Part shown: positions 16,345-25,396 of the stretch, piece by piece | How the letters are laid out: every line of letters begins with the position of its first letter | How positions within the stretch are numbered: the stretch's first letter is position 1 | DNA from: Synechococcus sp. Cruz-7E5 | GTDB taxonomy: Bacteria; Cyanobacteriota; Cyanobacteriia; PCC-6307; Cyanobiaceae | DNA length: 64,000 nucleotides | Direction of reading: 5' to 3' | Assembly (NCBI RefSeq): GCF_024345995.1 | Contig: NZ_JAGQCE010000011.1 | Coordinates: 1 to 64,000, forward strand | Notes under the pieces: generated by a model | Told to the model about the DNA's origin: nothing | Seen by the model: the letters and a program-made list of their open reading frames with translations, nothing else | The model's database searches: none | Program-made: the position numbers and the translations under genes

Positions 16345-16985
16345 GCTCTGCGTGCGAGGCGAAGGTCCGCAGTCGCTGCCTGTTCAGACACGACACCTTC
16401 GAACAAGCCACTCGAGTGGCCAGGCCGCCGTCAAGCTGGTTTCGAAAGCGGTAGCGCCTTGCCTGCCACTCAGGGGCAGCGTTAGACATTCCAGAAGTGG
16501 CGAAGAAGCAGCCTGAAGCTGCTGGCTGATATCGCATTGGGCTCCTTCTGCAAGCCCAGACTGCTGATCATGCAGCTGAAGAATCTTCATCAACCAGCTC
16601 ATTGGAATGGCCTCCCTGGCGAGCCAAGTCGTTATCGATTCCCTGATAAGAGCTGCGACGGCGATAAGCCCTCTCCCGCGATGGTTGATGACAAGCAGCC
16701 CAAGAATGTGGCGGATTTCCTGGCAGGCCTCGATCAGGTGATGATTCATTCCAACCTCCTCGACAGGTACTCAACAGAAATCCTGGATTCAGAACTAGAC
16801 CATACAGCCGATCACTTCTTATTACTACTCTGCACAGATTCGCCTGGCAGAGCCATCATCTGCACTGCAAGAACTCTCGGCTTGCCAGGCTGAGACCAGC
16901 CCTGCTGAACGAGGGCCCAGAAGAAGTTCTCCTGCAAACAGTTAAAGTCGGAAACAGATGATTCACCCTCACGGTAGTCACTGCC
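16345..16985. other. 640-bp degenerate spacer
   Basis: Frames of about 120 codons are open on both strands (16537-16893 rightward, 16384-16749 leftward), but neither has a recognisable motif, and the two overlap antisense. Composition is less GC-rich than the flanks. I see no promoter I would defend, nor a tRNA. It is probably decayed insert DNA between the toxin module and the MFS gene. Confidence 0.45.
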
Positions 16986-18503
16986 ATGGTCCAGGACAGC
17001 CCAGTTGCACAGAATCAAGCAAGGGGTCTTCAGGGAGAACAAGATCGCTGGTGGACCCTGGCGGCGGTCGAATGCGGCAACTTCGTGGTGTACATGGATG
17101 GCTTCATCGTCACCCTGGCCCTGCCGGCAATGGCGCGCCATTTTGGCGTCGGCCTCCCCGTCCTCAAGTGGGTGATCGTCGCCTACTTGCTCACCGTCAC
17201 GGTCATCCTGTTGCCGGCGGGTCGGCTGGCCGACATCTGGGGACGACGGCGCATCGTCGTCACCGGCATGAGCGTTCTTGCGCTCAGTTCCGTCCTGTGC
17301 GCGTTGGCACCCACCGTCGGGAGCCTGATCGCCTTCCGAATCCTGCAAGGCATGGGCGGTGGCCTGGTGCTGGCCAACGTGATGGCCGAGATCACTTCCG
17401 TCTTCCCCAAGCAGGAGCGGCGAAAGGCCATGGCGGTCAATGCCTCGATCCTGGCGCTGGCCCAGGTCACGGGCCTGGTGCTCGGGGGGCTGCTGATCGG
17501 CCAGTTCGGCTGGCGCTCCCTCTTTCTCGTCATCCTGACGGTGAGCCTGGCCGGGCTGATCCTCAGCCTCCGTGATCTCAAGGCCCGCCCCCGCACCCAG
17601 GACCGTACCGCCATGGACTGGACGGGCGCGGTGCTCGCCATCGTGACCACCAGCGCTCCCTTCCTGGTGATCGAACGTCTTTCGATCGCTGGGCTGAACC
17701 TGGCCAACCTGGCGCTGCTCATCGGCGGCATAGCGGCGCTGGTGCTGTTCCTGATCGTGGAGCGGCGCCTGCCGAAACCGCTGCTGACCCTCAGCCTGTT
17801 CCGCTCGCGTGCCTTCCTGTGCGGCTCGGCGGCGGCCGCCTTCTACTTCATTGCCGCGGTGTCCTGCTATTTCCAGCTGCCCTTATACGCGCAGCTGGTG
17901 CTGGGACGCACGCCCGTGATGGCGGGTGTGCTGGTCGTGCCGCTCTCGCTGGTGCTCACGGCCACGAGTCTCACGGTCAGCAGCCTGGGCGACCGGGTAG
18001 GGGCGCGGACTCTCAGTACCGCCGGGATGCTCAGCATCAGCACCGGCCTGGTCGGCCTGTCCTGGCTAGGTCCCGACGCCTCCACCGCCACCATCGTGTG
18101 GCCCCTGGTGCTGCTGGGCATGGGCGGCGGGCTCTTTCATCCGCCCAACAACAGCGCCACCCTCAACACCATTCCTCCCGAGCACCTCAGTGTGGCCAAC
18201 GGGTTCCTCTCGATGGCGCGCAACTTCGGTCAGGCGATCGGGGCGGCGTTGGCGGCCACGCTTCTCGCCCACGGCCTTGGAGCCGCAGGAGCTGATGGCG
18301 CCCTGGCCGGGGGAGTGGGCGCGCGCCTGAGCGGACAGCCCCTGGACGCCTTTCTGGGGGCCCAGCAGTTGGCCTATCGACTGGCGGCAGCCATGGGACT
18401 GGTGGGCGCGGTGGTGTCTGTTCTGCGCGGGGCGGAGCTGCCCGGGAGCGCGCCGATGGGACCCAAGCCTCTGGCAACGGTCAACGACGGCCGTCGGCGC
18501 TGA
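16986..18503 (+). CDS. MFS drug exporter, 14-TM DHA2 (EmrB/QacA) family
   Basis: 505 aa from ATG 16986. Fourteen hydrophobic segments can be followed. Motif A (GRLADIWGRRR, residues 79-89) lies between helices 2 and 3, and the family motif near helix 1 reads YMDGFIVTLALPAM. These proton-driven pumps expel hydrophobic drugs or metabolites. No TetR/MarR regulator or membrane-fusion partner is adjacent. It stands alone inside the accessory stretch between two antitoxin genes, which suggests acquisition by transfer. Confidence 0.88.
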   Translation: MVQDSPVAQNQARGLQGEQDRWWTLAAVECGNFVVYMDGFIVTLALPAMARHFGVGLPVLKWVIVAYLLTVTVILLPAGRLADIWGRRRIVVTGMSVLALSSVLCALAPTVGSLIAFRILQGMGGGLVLANVMAEITSVFPKQERRKAMAVNASILALAQVTGLVLGGLLIGQFGWRSLFLVILTVSLAGLILSLRDLKARPRTQDRTAMDWTGAVLAIVTTSAPFLVIERLSIAGLNLANLALLIGGIAALVLFLIVERRLPKPLLTLSLFRSRAFLCGSAAAAFYFIAAVSCYFQLPLYAQLVLGRTPVMAGVLVVPLSLVLTATSLTVSSLGDRVGARTLSTAGMLSISTGLVGLSWLGPDASTATIVWPLVLLGMGGGLFHPPNNSATLNTIPPEHLSVANGFLSMARNFGQAIGAALAATLLAHGLGAAGADGALAGGVGARLSGQPLDAFLGAQQLAYRLAAAMGLVGAVVSVLRGAELPGSAPMGPKPLATVNDGRRR

Positions 18504-18637
18504 GGCCCCCACGCCTGCGGTGCGCCAACCTCCGCGGCGCCGCGTTGCTCAGCAATCTCCGGCTTACCAAGGGCACCGTCTTCAGCTGCGCGTAACGCCG
18601 GGCATTGGGCCTGGAGGCCATGCTGCCCTGAGAGATT

Positions 18638-19021
18638 ATGCCCCAGATGCAAACCGCAGCCACTGCCTGGAATCTGGCCAATCATTTCATCATGAGTGAA
18701 GACATAGCTGCCGATTTAAAAGCTGCTCTAAAGGATGGAGATTCAAGGCTGGTAGCTGCTGCACGAGGTGATATCGCTCGTGCAAAAGGCATGACACAGA
18801 TTGCACGGGAAGCTGGACTGGGTCGCGAACGTCTCTATAAGGCTCTCTCCTCTAGCGGTAATCCCGAACGTGGAACCGTCTTAAAGGTTATTTCTGCATT
18901 CGGGCTTCAACTGCATGCCAGTCCTGCTGTTGAAGCGGAGACGGCTGTCCAACAATGCCATTCACCTGGTCCGCCTCCACATGACTCTTTACCGACGCCC
19001 GAGATCACTGCGGCCAAGTGA
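18638..19021 (+). CDS. Orphan HigA-like antitoxin
   Basis: 127 aa from ATG 18638 (a second ATG at 18647). Its core (AARGDIARAKGMTQIAREAGLGRERLYKALSS) is the HI1420-type antidote HTH, clearly related to the antitoxin at 16036-16344. No toxin gene is visible on either side: 134 nt separate it from the MFS gene and nothing recognisable follows. The C-terminal 30 residues (PGPPPHDSLPTPE) are Pro-rich and unlike the family. It could be a leftover regulator that protects against related toxins. Confidence 0.75.
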   Translation: MPQMQTAATAWNLANHFIMSEDIAADLKAALKDGDSRLVAAARGDIARAKGMTQIAREAGLGRERLYKALSSSGNPERGTVLKVISAFGLQLHASPAVEAETAVQQCHSPGPPPHDSLPTPEITAAK

Positions 19022-19329
19022 AGGAAATCGTTCAGGTAAATGACGATTGGTTGTCATCTACCCTGATGGTGAGCTCATCATCAATGGGTACTCTGATGCT
19101 CTAGCCATCAAGCTTTCTGGCGTGCCTACGCCATCAATGAATCCATGCCAACTCACTCTGTGATTGTGGCTGCATCGATCGACGGCCTGGATACAAGGCA
19201 GCCATCACCCGTCTGCCATGCGTCAGCGCCTGCTGAATCAGAATGTCTGATCAATGAGTGCTGTCCCATGGCGGTGTCTTGACCTCATCAAGCCGACGTG
19301 GCTATGAAAGGTCAGCAGGGACTTTCCCA
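19022..19329. other. 308-bp spacer with a short possible gene fragment
   Basis: One frame just after the orphan antitoxin encodes VVIYPDGELIINGYSDALAI before a stop near 19161. It reads like a fragment of a real protein but has no good start and no family I recognise. The remainder up to the patatin-like gene holds nothing identifiable. Confidence 0.35.
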
Positions 19330-21084
19330 ATGGCCAGAAAACTTGCGATCGTGATCAGCGGAGCGGTGTCACTGGGCAGTTATGAGGCCGGGGTGATGTA
19401 TGAGCTGCTTGAAGCCATTGCCCTGCACAATGAGTCGCTCAAGGCGGACCATCCAGAACGCAAAGAGCAGGATCGGGTCATCATCGATGTGATCACAGGT
19501 GCCTCCGCTGGAGCGATGACAGCCGCGATCCTGAGCCAGCAGCTTTATTACGGTGGGGATCGACTGCGAGATCCGTACAACAATCCCTTGTTCAATGCCT
19601 GGGTAAAGAAGGTGAATATCGATGGTCTCCTGATGGTGGAGCGAAAGAATCACAAGTATTCCCTGCTCAGCTCCGCTGTCGTTGATGACATCGGGGCGGA
19701 GTACATTCCAGATGACCCCGGCGATACGCTGAGTTGCCATCCGGCAGCAGCGGATTCTCTGCGGATTGGCCTGGCCATGGCCAATCTCAATGGCTTCTCC
19801 CAGGAGATTGCCGGGGAAAGGGAATCGTTCGCCTATTCCAGCTACAAGGATCAGTTTGTCTGCCTGCTGCGGTGCGTGCTGCCTCAGGACGGGCAGTCAG
19901 CCAGTTCAGGGGAGGAGGTTGAGACGACCATTCAGCTCTCTGAGCTGGAACCTCGTCGGAAGGGACGACAGGTGGTGTGGCGTCCGATGCTGGGCACCTG
20001 TTCCTGGCCGATTCTGCGATTGATGGCCTTGTCCTCAGGAGCTTTTCCATTTGCGTTCCGCGCCCGTCGCATCGTCCGCACCGGAGGCTCTCCTGCCAGT
20101 CTGATGCGCACGAGAGACAGCAGTCGCAAGGCCACCGCCGGTGATCAGCTGTACGGCGGCAACTACCTATATACCGATGGCGGTGTCTTCGAGAACGAGC
20201 CGGTTGGTATGGCGGCCAGCCTGGCCAAGGAAATCGATGAGAAGGTAGGTTCTACGCAGCGCAACTATCTATTCGTTGCTCCCGGCAAACGCACGATTGA
20301 TGCTGATCCCTTCTTCAATCGAGAAGACAACCTGTTGGCGATGGCGATTGGCCTTGCCAGTGCGGTCTTCGGACAGTCCCGCTTTCAGCAGTGGGTGACA
20401 GAGGGCCTGGAGGGCAAGCTGCTCACCGTCACCGCTTCCGATGCCTTGCTGATCGGGGATGTGTTCTCTGCCTTCGCAGGATTCCTGGAGTTTGAGTTCC
20501 GGGCCTATGACTACAACATCGGCAGGCGCAATGCACGTCAGCAGCTGAGGGAAGGACAATTCGCAGAACTGATCGGTGGTTTCCAGGACATCGATCAGAA
20601 GATGCCGTTGATCGACTGGTTGCCAGACTGGCCGACATCCGCGGACACCCAGGACGGCTCATCTGTGTCCGCTTCAGTCTGCGGTGCGAATCCCTTCGCC
20701 GATGAGCAGATCCGGGACGGTTATCTGGAGCATGAAACGGACTCCTGGAAACGGGTACGTGATCAACTTGTCAGCCTCGCTCAACCCTGCATGATCGAGG
20801 AGGACGGCGAGCGCAGGCGCGATCAGCTGCAGGAACTGCGTCAGCTCATGGGGAGGGTGGACCCCAGGCGTCGCCAGCTCATCGCTGAGCAGATCAGGGC
20901 TCGCGTCGACTCCCTGGTCGACTTCTTCAATGAGGATTATCTCGACAGGCTGGATGCGCGACGACGCTCCGGTCCATTTCGCTGGATGCTGCGTCAGATC
21001 ATCGGCAAGCCCCTCACAAAGCTGATTCTGAGGCGACTGATCAAGCCCGTCCTCGACGTCAATGTCCTGCGGCCGGAGCCTTAG
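19330..21084 (+). CDS. Patatin-like phospholipase
   Basis: 584 aa from ATG 19330; a GTG at 19258 gives a longer frame without family support. The N-terminal patatin core has the oxyanion segment SGAVSLGSYEAG, nucleophile GASAG (Ser59) and catalytic Asp283 in TDGGVFENEP, so the Ser-Asp dyad is intact. Patatins hydrolyse acyl-lipid esters. The chain is long for the family. About 250 C-terminal residues are helical and basic (RARVDSLVDFF, RLDARRRSGPF) with no named domain. There is no signal peptide. It is a single gene, convergent with nadA. Confidence 0.85.
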   Translation: MARKLAIVISGAVSLGSYEAGVMYELLEAIALHNESLKADHPERKEQDRVIIDVITGASAGAMTAAILSQQLYYGGDRLRDPYNNPLFNAWVKKVNIDGLLMVERKNHKYSLLSSAVVDDIGAEYIPDDPGDTLSCHPAAADSLRIGLAMANLNGFSQEIAGERESFAYSSYKDQFVCLLRCVLPQDGQSASSGEEVETTIQLSELEPRRKGRQVVWRPMLGTCSWPILRLMALSSGAFPFAFRARRIVRTGGSPASLMRTRDSSRKATAGDQLYGGNYLYTDGGVFENEPVGMAASLAKEIDEKVGSTQRNYLFVAPGKRTIDADPFFNREDNLLAMAIGLASAVFGQSRFQQWVTEGLEGKLLTVTASDALLIGDVFSAFAGFLEFEFRAYDYNIGRRNARQQLREGQFAELIGGFQDIDQKMPLIDWLPDWPTSADTQDGSSVSASVCGANPFADEQIRDGYLEHETDSWKRVRDQLVSLAQPCMIEEDGERRRDQLQELRQLMGRVDPRRRQLIAEQIRARVDSLVDFFNEDYLDRLDARRRSGPFRWMLRQIIGKPLTKLILRRLIKPVLDVNVLRPEP

Positions 21085-21182
21085 CGCCTCCTCTCCGGGC
21101 CCTGACGCTTGAGCAGGATTGACGCGCCGCGCGTCATCTTCGTGGTAGGCAATGTGGTGGGAGCGGTGGTCACCGCGATCCC

Positions 21183-22151
21183 CTACCGGCTCATCTCCAG
21201 CATCCGCTGGATCGGCGCCAGGGCTCTGAGCCTCAGATTCTCATCAAGTTCGATCGACGGGCTCATCGTGTCCAGGCACTGCCAGAGCTTTTCCAACGTG
21301 TTGAGACGCATGTAGGGGCAGGCGTTGCAGCTGCAGCCGTCCTGACCTGGCACCTCAACAAAGGTTTTGTGGGGCAGCTGACGGCGCATCTGGTGCAGGA
21401 TGCCGGGCTCGGTGAGCACGATGAAGCTGGTGGCGTCGCTGCTGGCGGCGCGGGCCAGCAGTTTGCTGGTGGAGCCGATGAAGTCGGCCAGATCCAGCAG
21501 GTTGGGCAGACACTCCGGGTGGGCGATCACCTCGGCCTCTGGATGCTCCAGCTTCAGCCGGAGCAGGGCCTGCTCGCTGAAGGTTTCATGAACAATGCAG
21601 CCCCCTGGCCAGAGGGTGAGTTCCCTTCCGCTCTGGCGGGCCACCCAGCGGCCCAGGTTCTGATCCGGTGCGAACAGGATCGGCCGCTCGGGTGGCAGCT
21701 GCTGCACCAGACTTACGGCGTTGCTGCTGGTGCAGATCAGATCGCTCTGGGCCTTCACGGCCGCCGAGCAATTGATGTAACTCACCACCAGATGCTCCGG
21801 ATGCTCGGCGCGGAAGGCGGCGAAGGCATCGGCAGGGCAGGCATCGGCCAGGGAGCAGCCAGCGGCGAGATCCGGCAGCAGAACGGTTTTGCCAGGGCTG
21901 AGAATCTTGGCAGTTTCGGCCATGAAATGAACGCCGCAGAAGACGATCACCTCGGCGTCGGTGGCGGCGGCCTTGCGGGAGAGCTCGAGCGAGTCGCCGA
22001 TGAAATCGGCCACATCCTGGATTTCAGGACTCTGGTAGTAGTGAGCCAGGATCACGGCCTTGCGTTCCCGGCGAAGTAGGTCGATCGCGGCCGGGAGGTC
22101 GCGGGGAACGGCGGGGGCTTCAAGGGCGGCAAAAACCAACCTTGACCTCAA
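21183..22151 (-). CDS. nadA: Quinolinate synthase A
   Basis: 322 aa. It condenses iminoaspartate with DHAP to quinolinate in de novo NAD synthesis. Three cysteines expected to hold the [4Fe-4S] cluster are in place: Cys99 (AAGCSLAD), Cys185 (GGCIVHE) and Cys278 (CNACPYM). The AHYYQ and [10 protein letters not shown] substrate motifs are also present. The frame starts at TTG 22151, but a TTG at 22139 is preceded by GAGG at good spacing and may be the real start. It is divergent from the metallophosphatase gene across about 42 nt. Confidence 0.95.
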   Translation of the reverse strand: MRSRLVFAALEAPAVPRDLPAAIDLLRRERKAVILAHYYQSPEIQDVADFIGDSLELSRKAAATDAEVIVFCGVHFMAETAKILSPGKTVLLPDLAAGCSLADACPADAFAAFRAEHPEHLVVSYINCSAAVKAQSDLICTSSNAVSLVQQLPPERPILFAPDQNLGRWVARQSGRELTLWPGGCIVHETFSEQALLRLKLEHPEAEVIAHPECLPNLLDLADFIGSTSKLLARAASSDATSFIVLTEPGILHQMRRQLPHKTFVEVPGQDGCSCNACPYMRLNTLEKLWQCLDTMSPSIELDENLRLRALAPIQRMLEMSR

Positions 22152-22193
22152 CTGGGGCAGGATGAGCCCAGCCTAGGGAAGGGAGTCGTCGTC

Positions 22194-23057
22194 ACGGCCC
22201 ACATACGTCTTGCCATTGCCGGGGATCTGCACGGGCAATGGGACCGACGTGACGTGACCCTGCTCACCCAGCTCGCTCCCGATGCGCTGCTGGTTGTGGG
22301 CGATCTCAGCGATGGCCAGCAGCGCATCGCGGCCAGCCTTGCCGACCTGTCCCTGCCGGTGGCCTGCATCCTCGGCAACCACGACACCGGCAAGGATCAC
22401 AGCGGCCGCAAGCTGCAGCGCCAGATCGACCGGCTCGGGGAGCGGCACTGTGGCTGGGCCCTGCGCCGGCTCGATCCCCCCGGCCTTTCCGTTGTGGGTG
22501 GACGGCCGGGCAGCGCCGGTGGCGGCCACCACCTCTCCAAAGCGGTACAGGCGCTCTGGGGTCCTGTCGAACTGGCTGAGTCGGCTGGGCGCATCGCTGC
22601 AGCGGCCCTTTCGGCCGACCCGCGTCTGCCCCTCGTTCTGCTTTCCCACTGCGGTCCGAGTGGCCTCGGCAGCGAGGCCAGCGATCCCTGCGGCCGCGAC
22701 TGGAAATCGCCCGCCTGCGACTGGGGCGACCAGGACCTGGCCCAGGCGATCGAGCAGATCCGCACCGAGCGCCCCGTGCCGCTGGTGGTCTTCGGGCACA
22801 TGCACCATGCCCTCAAGCGCGGCCGGGGGGAGCGCCGCAGCTTCCAGATCGATCGCCGCGGCACCGCCTATCTCAATGCCGCCTTCGTGCCGCGCCATGC
22901 CGTCGACGGAGAGGGGCGGCAGCTGTGCCACCTGTCCTGGGTGGAGATGGAGGAAGGCCGGCTGATCCATGCCAGCCATCGCTGGTACGACCCTGAAACC
23001 GGCAGGCTGCTCTATGAACAGCGTCTGCACCAGCAGCCCGTGGCACTGCCGTGCTGA
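22194..23057 (+). CDS. Metallophosphatase (TIGR04168-like) with a probable ACG start
   Basis: 287 aa if translation begins at ACG 22194. The calcineurin-like metal motifs appear in order: GDLHGQWD (about residues 10-17), GDLSDGQ, GNHDTG, SHCGP and GHMHHAL. The first standard in-frame start, GTG 22254, would delete the essential first metal motif. The upstream frame has no ATG, GTG or TTG. ACG 22194 lies 8 nt after GGAG of a strong ribosome site and gives a natural N-terminus. The next gene overlaps its stop by 7 nt, so the two are coupled. The substrate is unknown. Confidence 0.82.
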   Translation, partial: TAHIRLAIAGDLHGQWDRRDVTLLTQLAPDALLVVGDLSDGQQRIAASLADLSLPVACILGNHDTGKDHSGRKLQRQIDRLGERHCGWALRRLDPPGLSVVGGRPGSAGGGHHLSKAVQALWGPVELAESAGRIAAAALSADPRLPLVLLSHCGPSGLGSEASDPCGRDWKSPACDWGDQDLAQAIEQIRTERPVPLVVFGHMHHALKRGRGERRSFQIDRRGTAYLNAAFVPRHAVDGEGRQLCHLSWVEMEEGRLIHASHRWYDPETGRLLYEQRLHQQPVALPC

Positions 23058-24118
23058 TCTACGCCGCCATCAGCGGTCATGGCTACGGCCACGGCTCCCG
23101 AAGCGGTGCCATCCTGCTGGCCCTGGCCCAGCTGCAGCCGGGCTGGCGGCTGGTGCTCTCCACTTCACTGCCCTCGGCGTTCCTGCGCACGGTTCTGGGA
23201 GCGGTGCCCTTTGAGCAGCGCCCCTGCTCCTGGGATGTGGGGGTGGTGCAGGCCGATGCCCTCGGCGCCGACCCCGCCGCCACCCTGGCGGCCCTCAACG
23301 ATCTTGAGCGGCGCCTGCCTGATCAGATCGCCGCAGAGGCTTGCTGGCTCAGGGCCCAGGCCGGCCCCGTGCTGCTGCTGGGCGATGTGCCACCGGCACT
23401 GGCGCGACTGGCCCGCTCCGGAGCCTGGCCCCTGATCTGGGTTGGCAATTTCGGCTGGGATGCGATCTATGAGCCGATGGGCGGCTCTTTTCTGGTCTGG
23501 GCTGAGCGCTGCCGTGCGCTCTACCGAAAGGGCCAGGGGCTGATCCACTGCCCCTTCTCGATGTCAATGGACTGGGGACTGCCGGAGATTCGGGTGGGTC
23601 TCACCGTGGCGCCGCCCCGTGAGCGGGCGGAAGCCCTCAGGCAAAGGCTGGAGCTGCCTGAGCGCAGTCGCTGCGTGCTGGTGAGCTTCGGCGGGCTGGG
23701 GTTTGAGCTGGGGGAGGAGCCCTTCAACCGCTGGCCCGAGCTCACTTTCGTATGCACCGATGCTTCGGCCGCAGGGGCGCCCAATGTGAGGCTGTTGCCC
23801 CAGGGTCTGCGGCTGCTGGAGTTCATGCCGTTGGTGGAGCGCCTGATCACCAAGCCCGGCTACAGCAGCTTCTGTGAAGCCCTGGCCCACGACGTGGGCA
23901 TTCACCTGGTGCACCGGGAGGGCTTTGCCGAGGCGCCGGTGCTGGAGGAGGCGCTGCGCCGCCATGGCCGCCACCGGTTGCTCAGCCAGGAGCAACTGCG
24001 CTCCGGTGAGTGGCAGCTGGATCAGCCCCTGCATCCAGCTGCGGTGGGCCCCCTGGCGCTGGACGGGGCCCAGCAGGCCGCCGCCTGGCTGGAGCAGCAG
24101 GCGCAGGCCTACAGCTGA
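23051..24118 (+). CDS. Glycosyltransferase-like protein (GT-B/MurG-type fold)
   Basis: 355 aa, GTG start at 23051 within the end of the metallophosphatase gene. The N-terminal AAISGHGYGHGSR resembles the Gly-rich loop of GT-B enzymes and of L-arabinokinase-like proteins. A central VLVSFGGLG and a C-terminal LITKPGYSSFCEAL are the usual nucleotide-sugar-binding positions in MurG-like folds. There is no signal or membrane segment. The overlap with the phosphatase suggests the pair acts on related sugar or nucleotide substrates. I cannot name the product. Confidence 0.7.
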   Translation: MLIYAAISGHGYGHGSRSGAILLALAQLQPGWRLVLSTSLPSAFLRTVLGAVPFEQRPCSWDVGVVQADALGADPAATLAALNDLERRLPDQIAAEACWLRAQAGPVLLLGDVPPALARLARSGAWPLIWVGNFGWDAIYEPMGGSFLVWAERCRALYRKGQGLIHCPFSMSMDWGLPEIRVGLTVAPPRERAEALRQRLELPERSRCVLVSFGGLGFELGEEPFNRWPELTFVCTDASAAGAPNVRLLPQGLRLLEFMPLVERLITKPGYSSFCEALAHDVGIHLVHREGFAEAPVLEEALRRHGRHRLLSQEQLRSGEWQLDQPLHPAAVGPLALDGAQQAAAWLEQQAQAYS

Positions 24119-24586
24119 AATCGCCGGGGAGCATTGCAGCGCAGCCGGACTGGTGTCCGTCGCTACCACGTCCAGGGCCACAATCAGCAGAACTGATGAT
24201 CAACATGTCGAATGATTTCGCATCAATAAACCCTGTGCTGAACAGTGATGTGAACCTCTCGGCCAATTCTGATAGCGAGTGGACGGTTGTGTGACTGTCA
24301 CTAATGCAATCCCTGCCCAACGGTTCGCTTGACACATTGGCCTGCAACCCAAGCCCGCCGAGATGTATTCTTCCATCGCTTCGACGGTTCCTTCCGAGTT
24401 GTCCTCTGATCACTAACCCTGACTGCGCTCATCAGCGTTCCTGATCATCATTAATCAGCATTCAGATTCCAGCAGTTCTTTTTCCGTTCAGAAGTCACGA
24501 ACGGATTGCAACTGACTTCCAACTTTTTCTTCACTACTGCTGCGTTTCTCCAGGTCGATTCCTCTTGGGTCAACCAGTTCGAAACG
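24119..24586. other. 468-bp intergenic region
   Basis: It holds a 32-codon ATG frame at 24196-24294 without a ribosome site, and a TTGACA hexamer at 24329-24334 with no -10 box at normal spacing. It is notably AT-richer than the neighbours, consistent with a promoter or regulatory region for the exported muramidase gene. No RNA gene is recognised. Confidence 0.45.
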
Positions 24587-25372
24587 ATGCATCAATCATC
24601 CTTTCTCCCCCCAACTCTTTTGCTCTCCAACGCCTCCCGCTTCAGCCGCCTCTGCCTGCCGGCCTTGGTCGTCGCCATGGGCGCACCTGCCCACGCCACG
24701 GTCTGGCAGGAGATCCGTCTGCCCGGAGCGGCCCCGTCCAGCCAACCCCAGTCGCTGGCGATCGCAACTCCCCAGGAAATCCCTGGAATGCGCGCCGTCT
24801 TCGAGATCACCCCTGAGAGGCGGGCGCTCCTGAACACGATTCGTTATGCCGAGGGCACCTGGGCGAACGGCGAGGACGTGGGCTACCGGATCATGTTCGG
24901 CGGCAGCCTGATGGCGTCCCTGGATCGGCATCCCGATCGGGTAAACCGCACCGTGGGCTATGCCAGCGCGGCTGCTGGTGCTTACCAGTTCATGCCCTTC
25001 ACCTGGTCAATGGCCACTCGTGCCCTGGGCATCACCGGCTTCGGACCCCAGGTCCAGGATCAGGCCGCCATCTTCCTGATCCAGCGTCGTGGGGCCCTGG
25101 CCCTGGCTGATCGCGGCACACTCACCCCTGAACTGGCTGCCAAGCTGGCGCCGGAGTGGGCCTCGTTCCCCACCCTGGCCGGTCGCAGTTTCTACGGCCA
25201 ACCCGTGAAGCGCTACGCCCAACTGCGGGCCTTCTATGAGGCCAACCTGGCCACCCTGCGGGCCATCGACAATGTCCGGCCGGATATCGCCCAGGCAGCT
25301 CCTCCGGTGCAGCCCGCCTGCACCGGCGACAGCCTCGCCTGCGCTCTGCAGGAAACCAGCGCAGGGCGCTGA
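24587..25372 (+). CDS. Exported GH104-like muramidase (lambda R endolysin-type fold)
   Basis: 261 aa from ATG 24587, with a longer frame from 24506. A signal peptide runs to about residue 37 (LPALVVAMGAPAHA). The catalytic core has RYAEGTW with the likely acid Glu89, GYRIMFGG, and SAAAGAYQFMPFTW, which is the conserved pattern of GH24/GH104 transglycosylases. It probably cleaves peptidoglycan in the periplasm. The C-terminal 40 residues include a pair of cysteines. No holin or phage gene is near, so it is a cellular enzyme rather than a prophage lysis gene. Confidence 0.78.
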   Translation: MHQSSFLPPTLLLSNASRFSRLCLPALVVAMGAPAHATVWQEIRLPGAAPSSQPQSLAIATPQEIPGMRAVFEITPERRALLNTIRYAEGTWANGEDVGYRIMFGGSLMASLDRHPDRVNRTVGYASAAAGAYQFMPFTWSMATRALGITGFGPQVQDQAAIFLIQRRGALALADRGTLTPELAAKLAPEWASFPTLAGRSFYGQPVKRYAQLRAFYEANLATLRAIDNVRPDIAQAAPPVQPACTGDSLACALQETSAGR

Positions 25373-25376
25373 CCCC

Positions 25377-25396
25377 CTGCTGAGCTGCATCAGCAG
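25377..25396. terminator. Hairpin between convergent genes
   Basis: CTGCTGA (25377-25383) pairs with TCAGCAG (25390-25396) around a 6-nt loop in the short gap between the convergent muramidase and TPM-domain genes. There is no T-run, so it is at best a weak bidirectional terminator. Confidence 0.3.

Larger units (their letters stand above)
15657..16404. repeat. Imperfect inverted repeats flanking the toxin-antitoxin module
   Basis: GTTCGAAGG at 15657-15665 is the reverse complement of CCTTCGAAC at 16396-16404. Just inside, TGTCGT also recurs in inverted orientation after a 3-nt offset. The pair brackets the toxin and antitoxin genes almost exactly (748 bp span). No transposase is present, so this could be a non-autonomous element, a captured cassette or chance. 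Confidence 0.45.

Noticed and set aside
15633-16487. Integron cassette with attC sites around the toxin-antitoxin module
   Set aside because: GTTAGAC at 16481-16487 fits the attC core, but no complementary GTCTAAC lies at the right distance, the left GTTATGC breaks the consensus, and no integrase is present.
16384-16893. Overlapping antisense genes of about 120 codons
   Set aside because: Neither has a motif, a good start or protein-like composition. They are more likely chance open frames in GC-rich DNA.
24196-24294. 32-codon peptide gene (bacteriocin-like)
   Set aside because: No ribosome-binding site, no leader motif and no processing or export gene nearby.
24329-24370. Sigma-70 promoter (TTGACA then TGTATTC) before the muramidase gene
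   Set aside because: The hexamers are about 29 nt apart, far from the usual 16-18.
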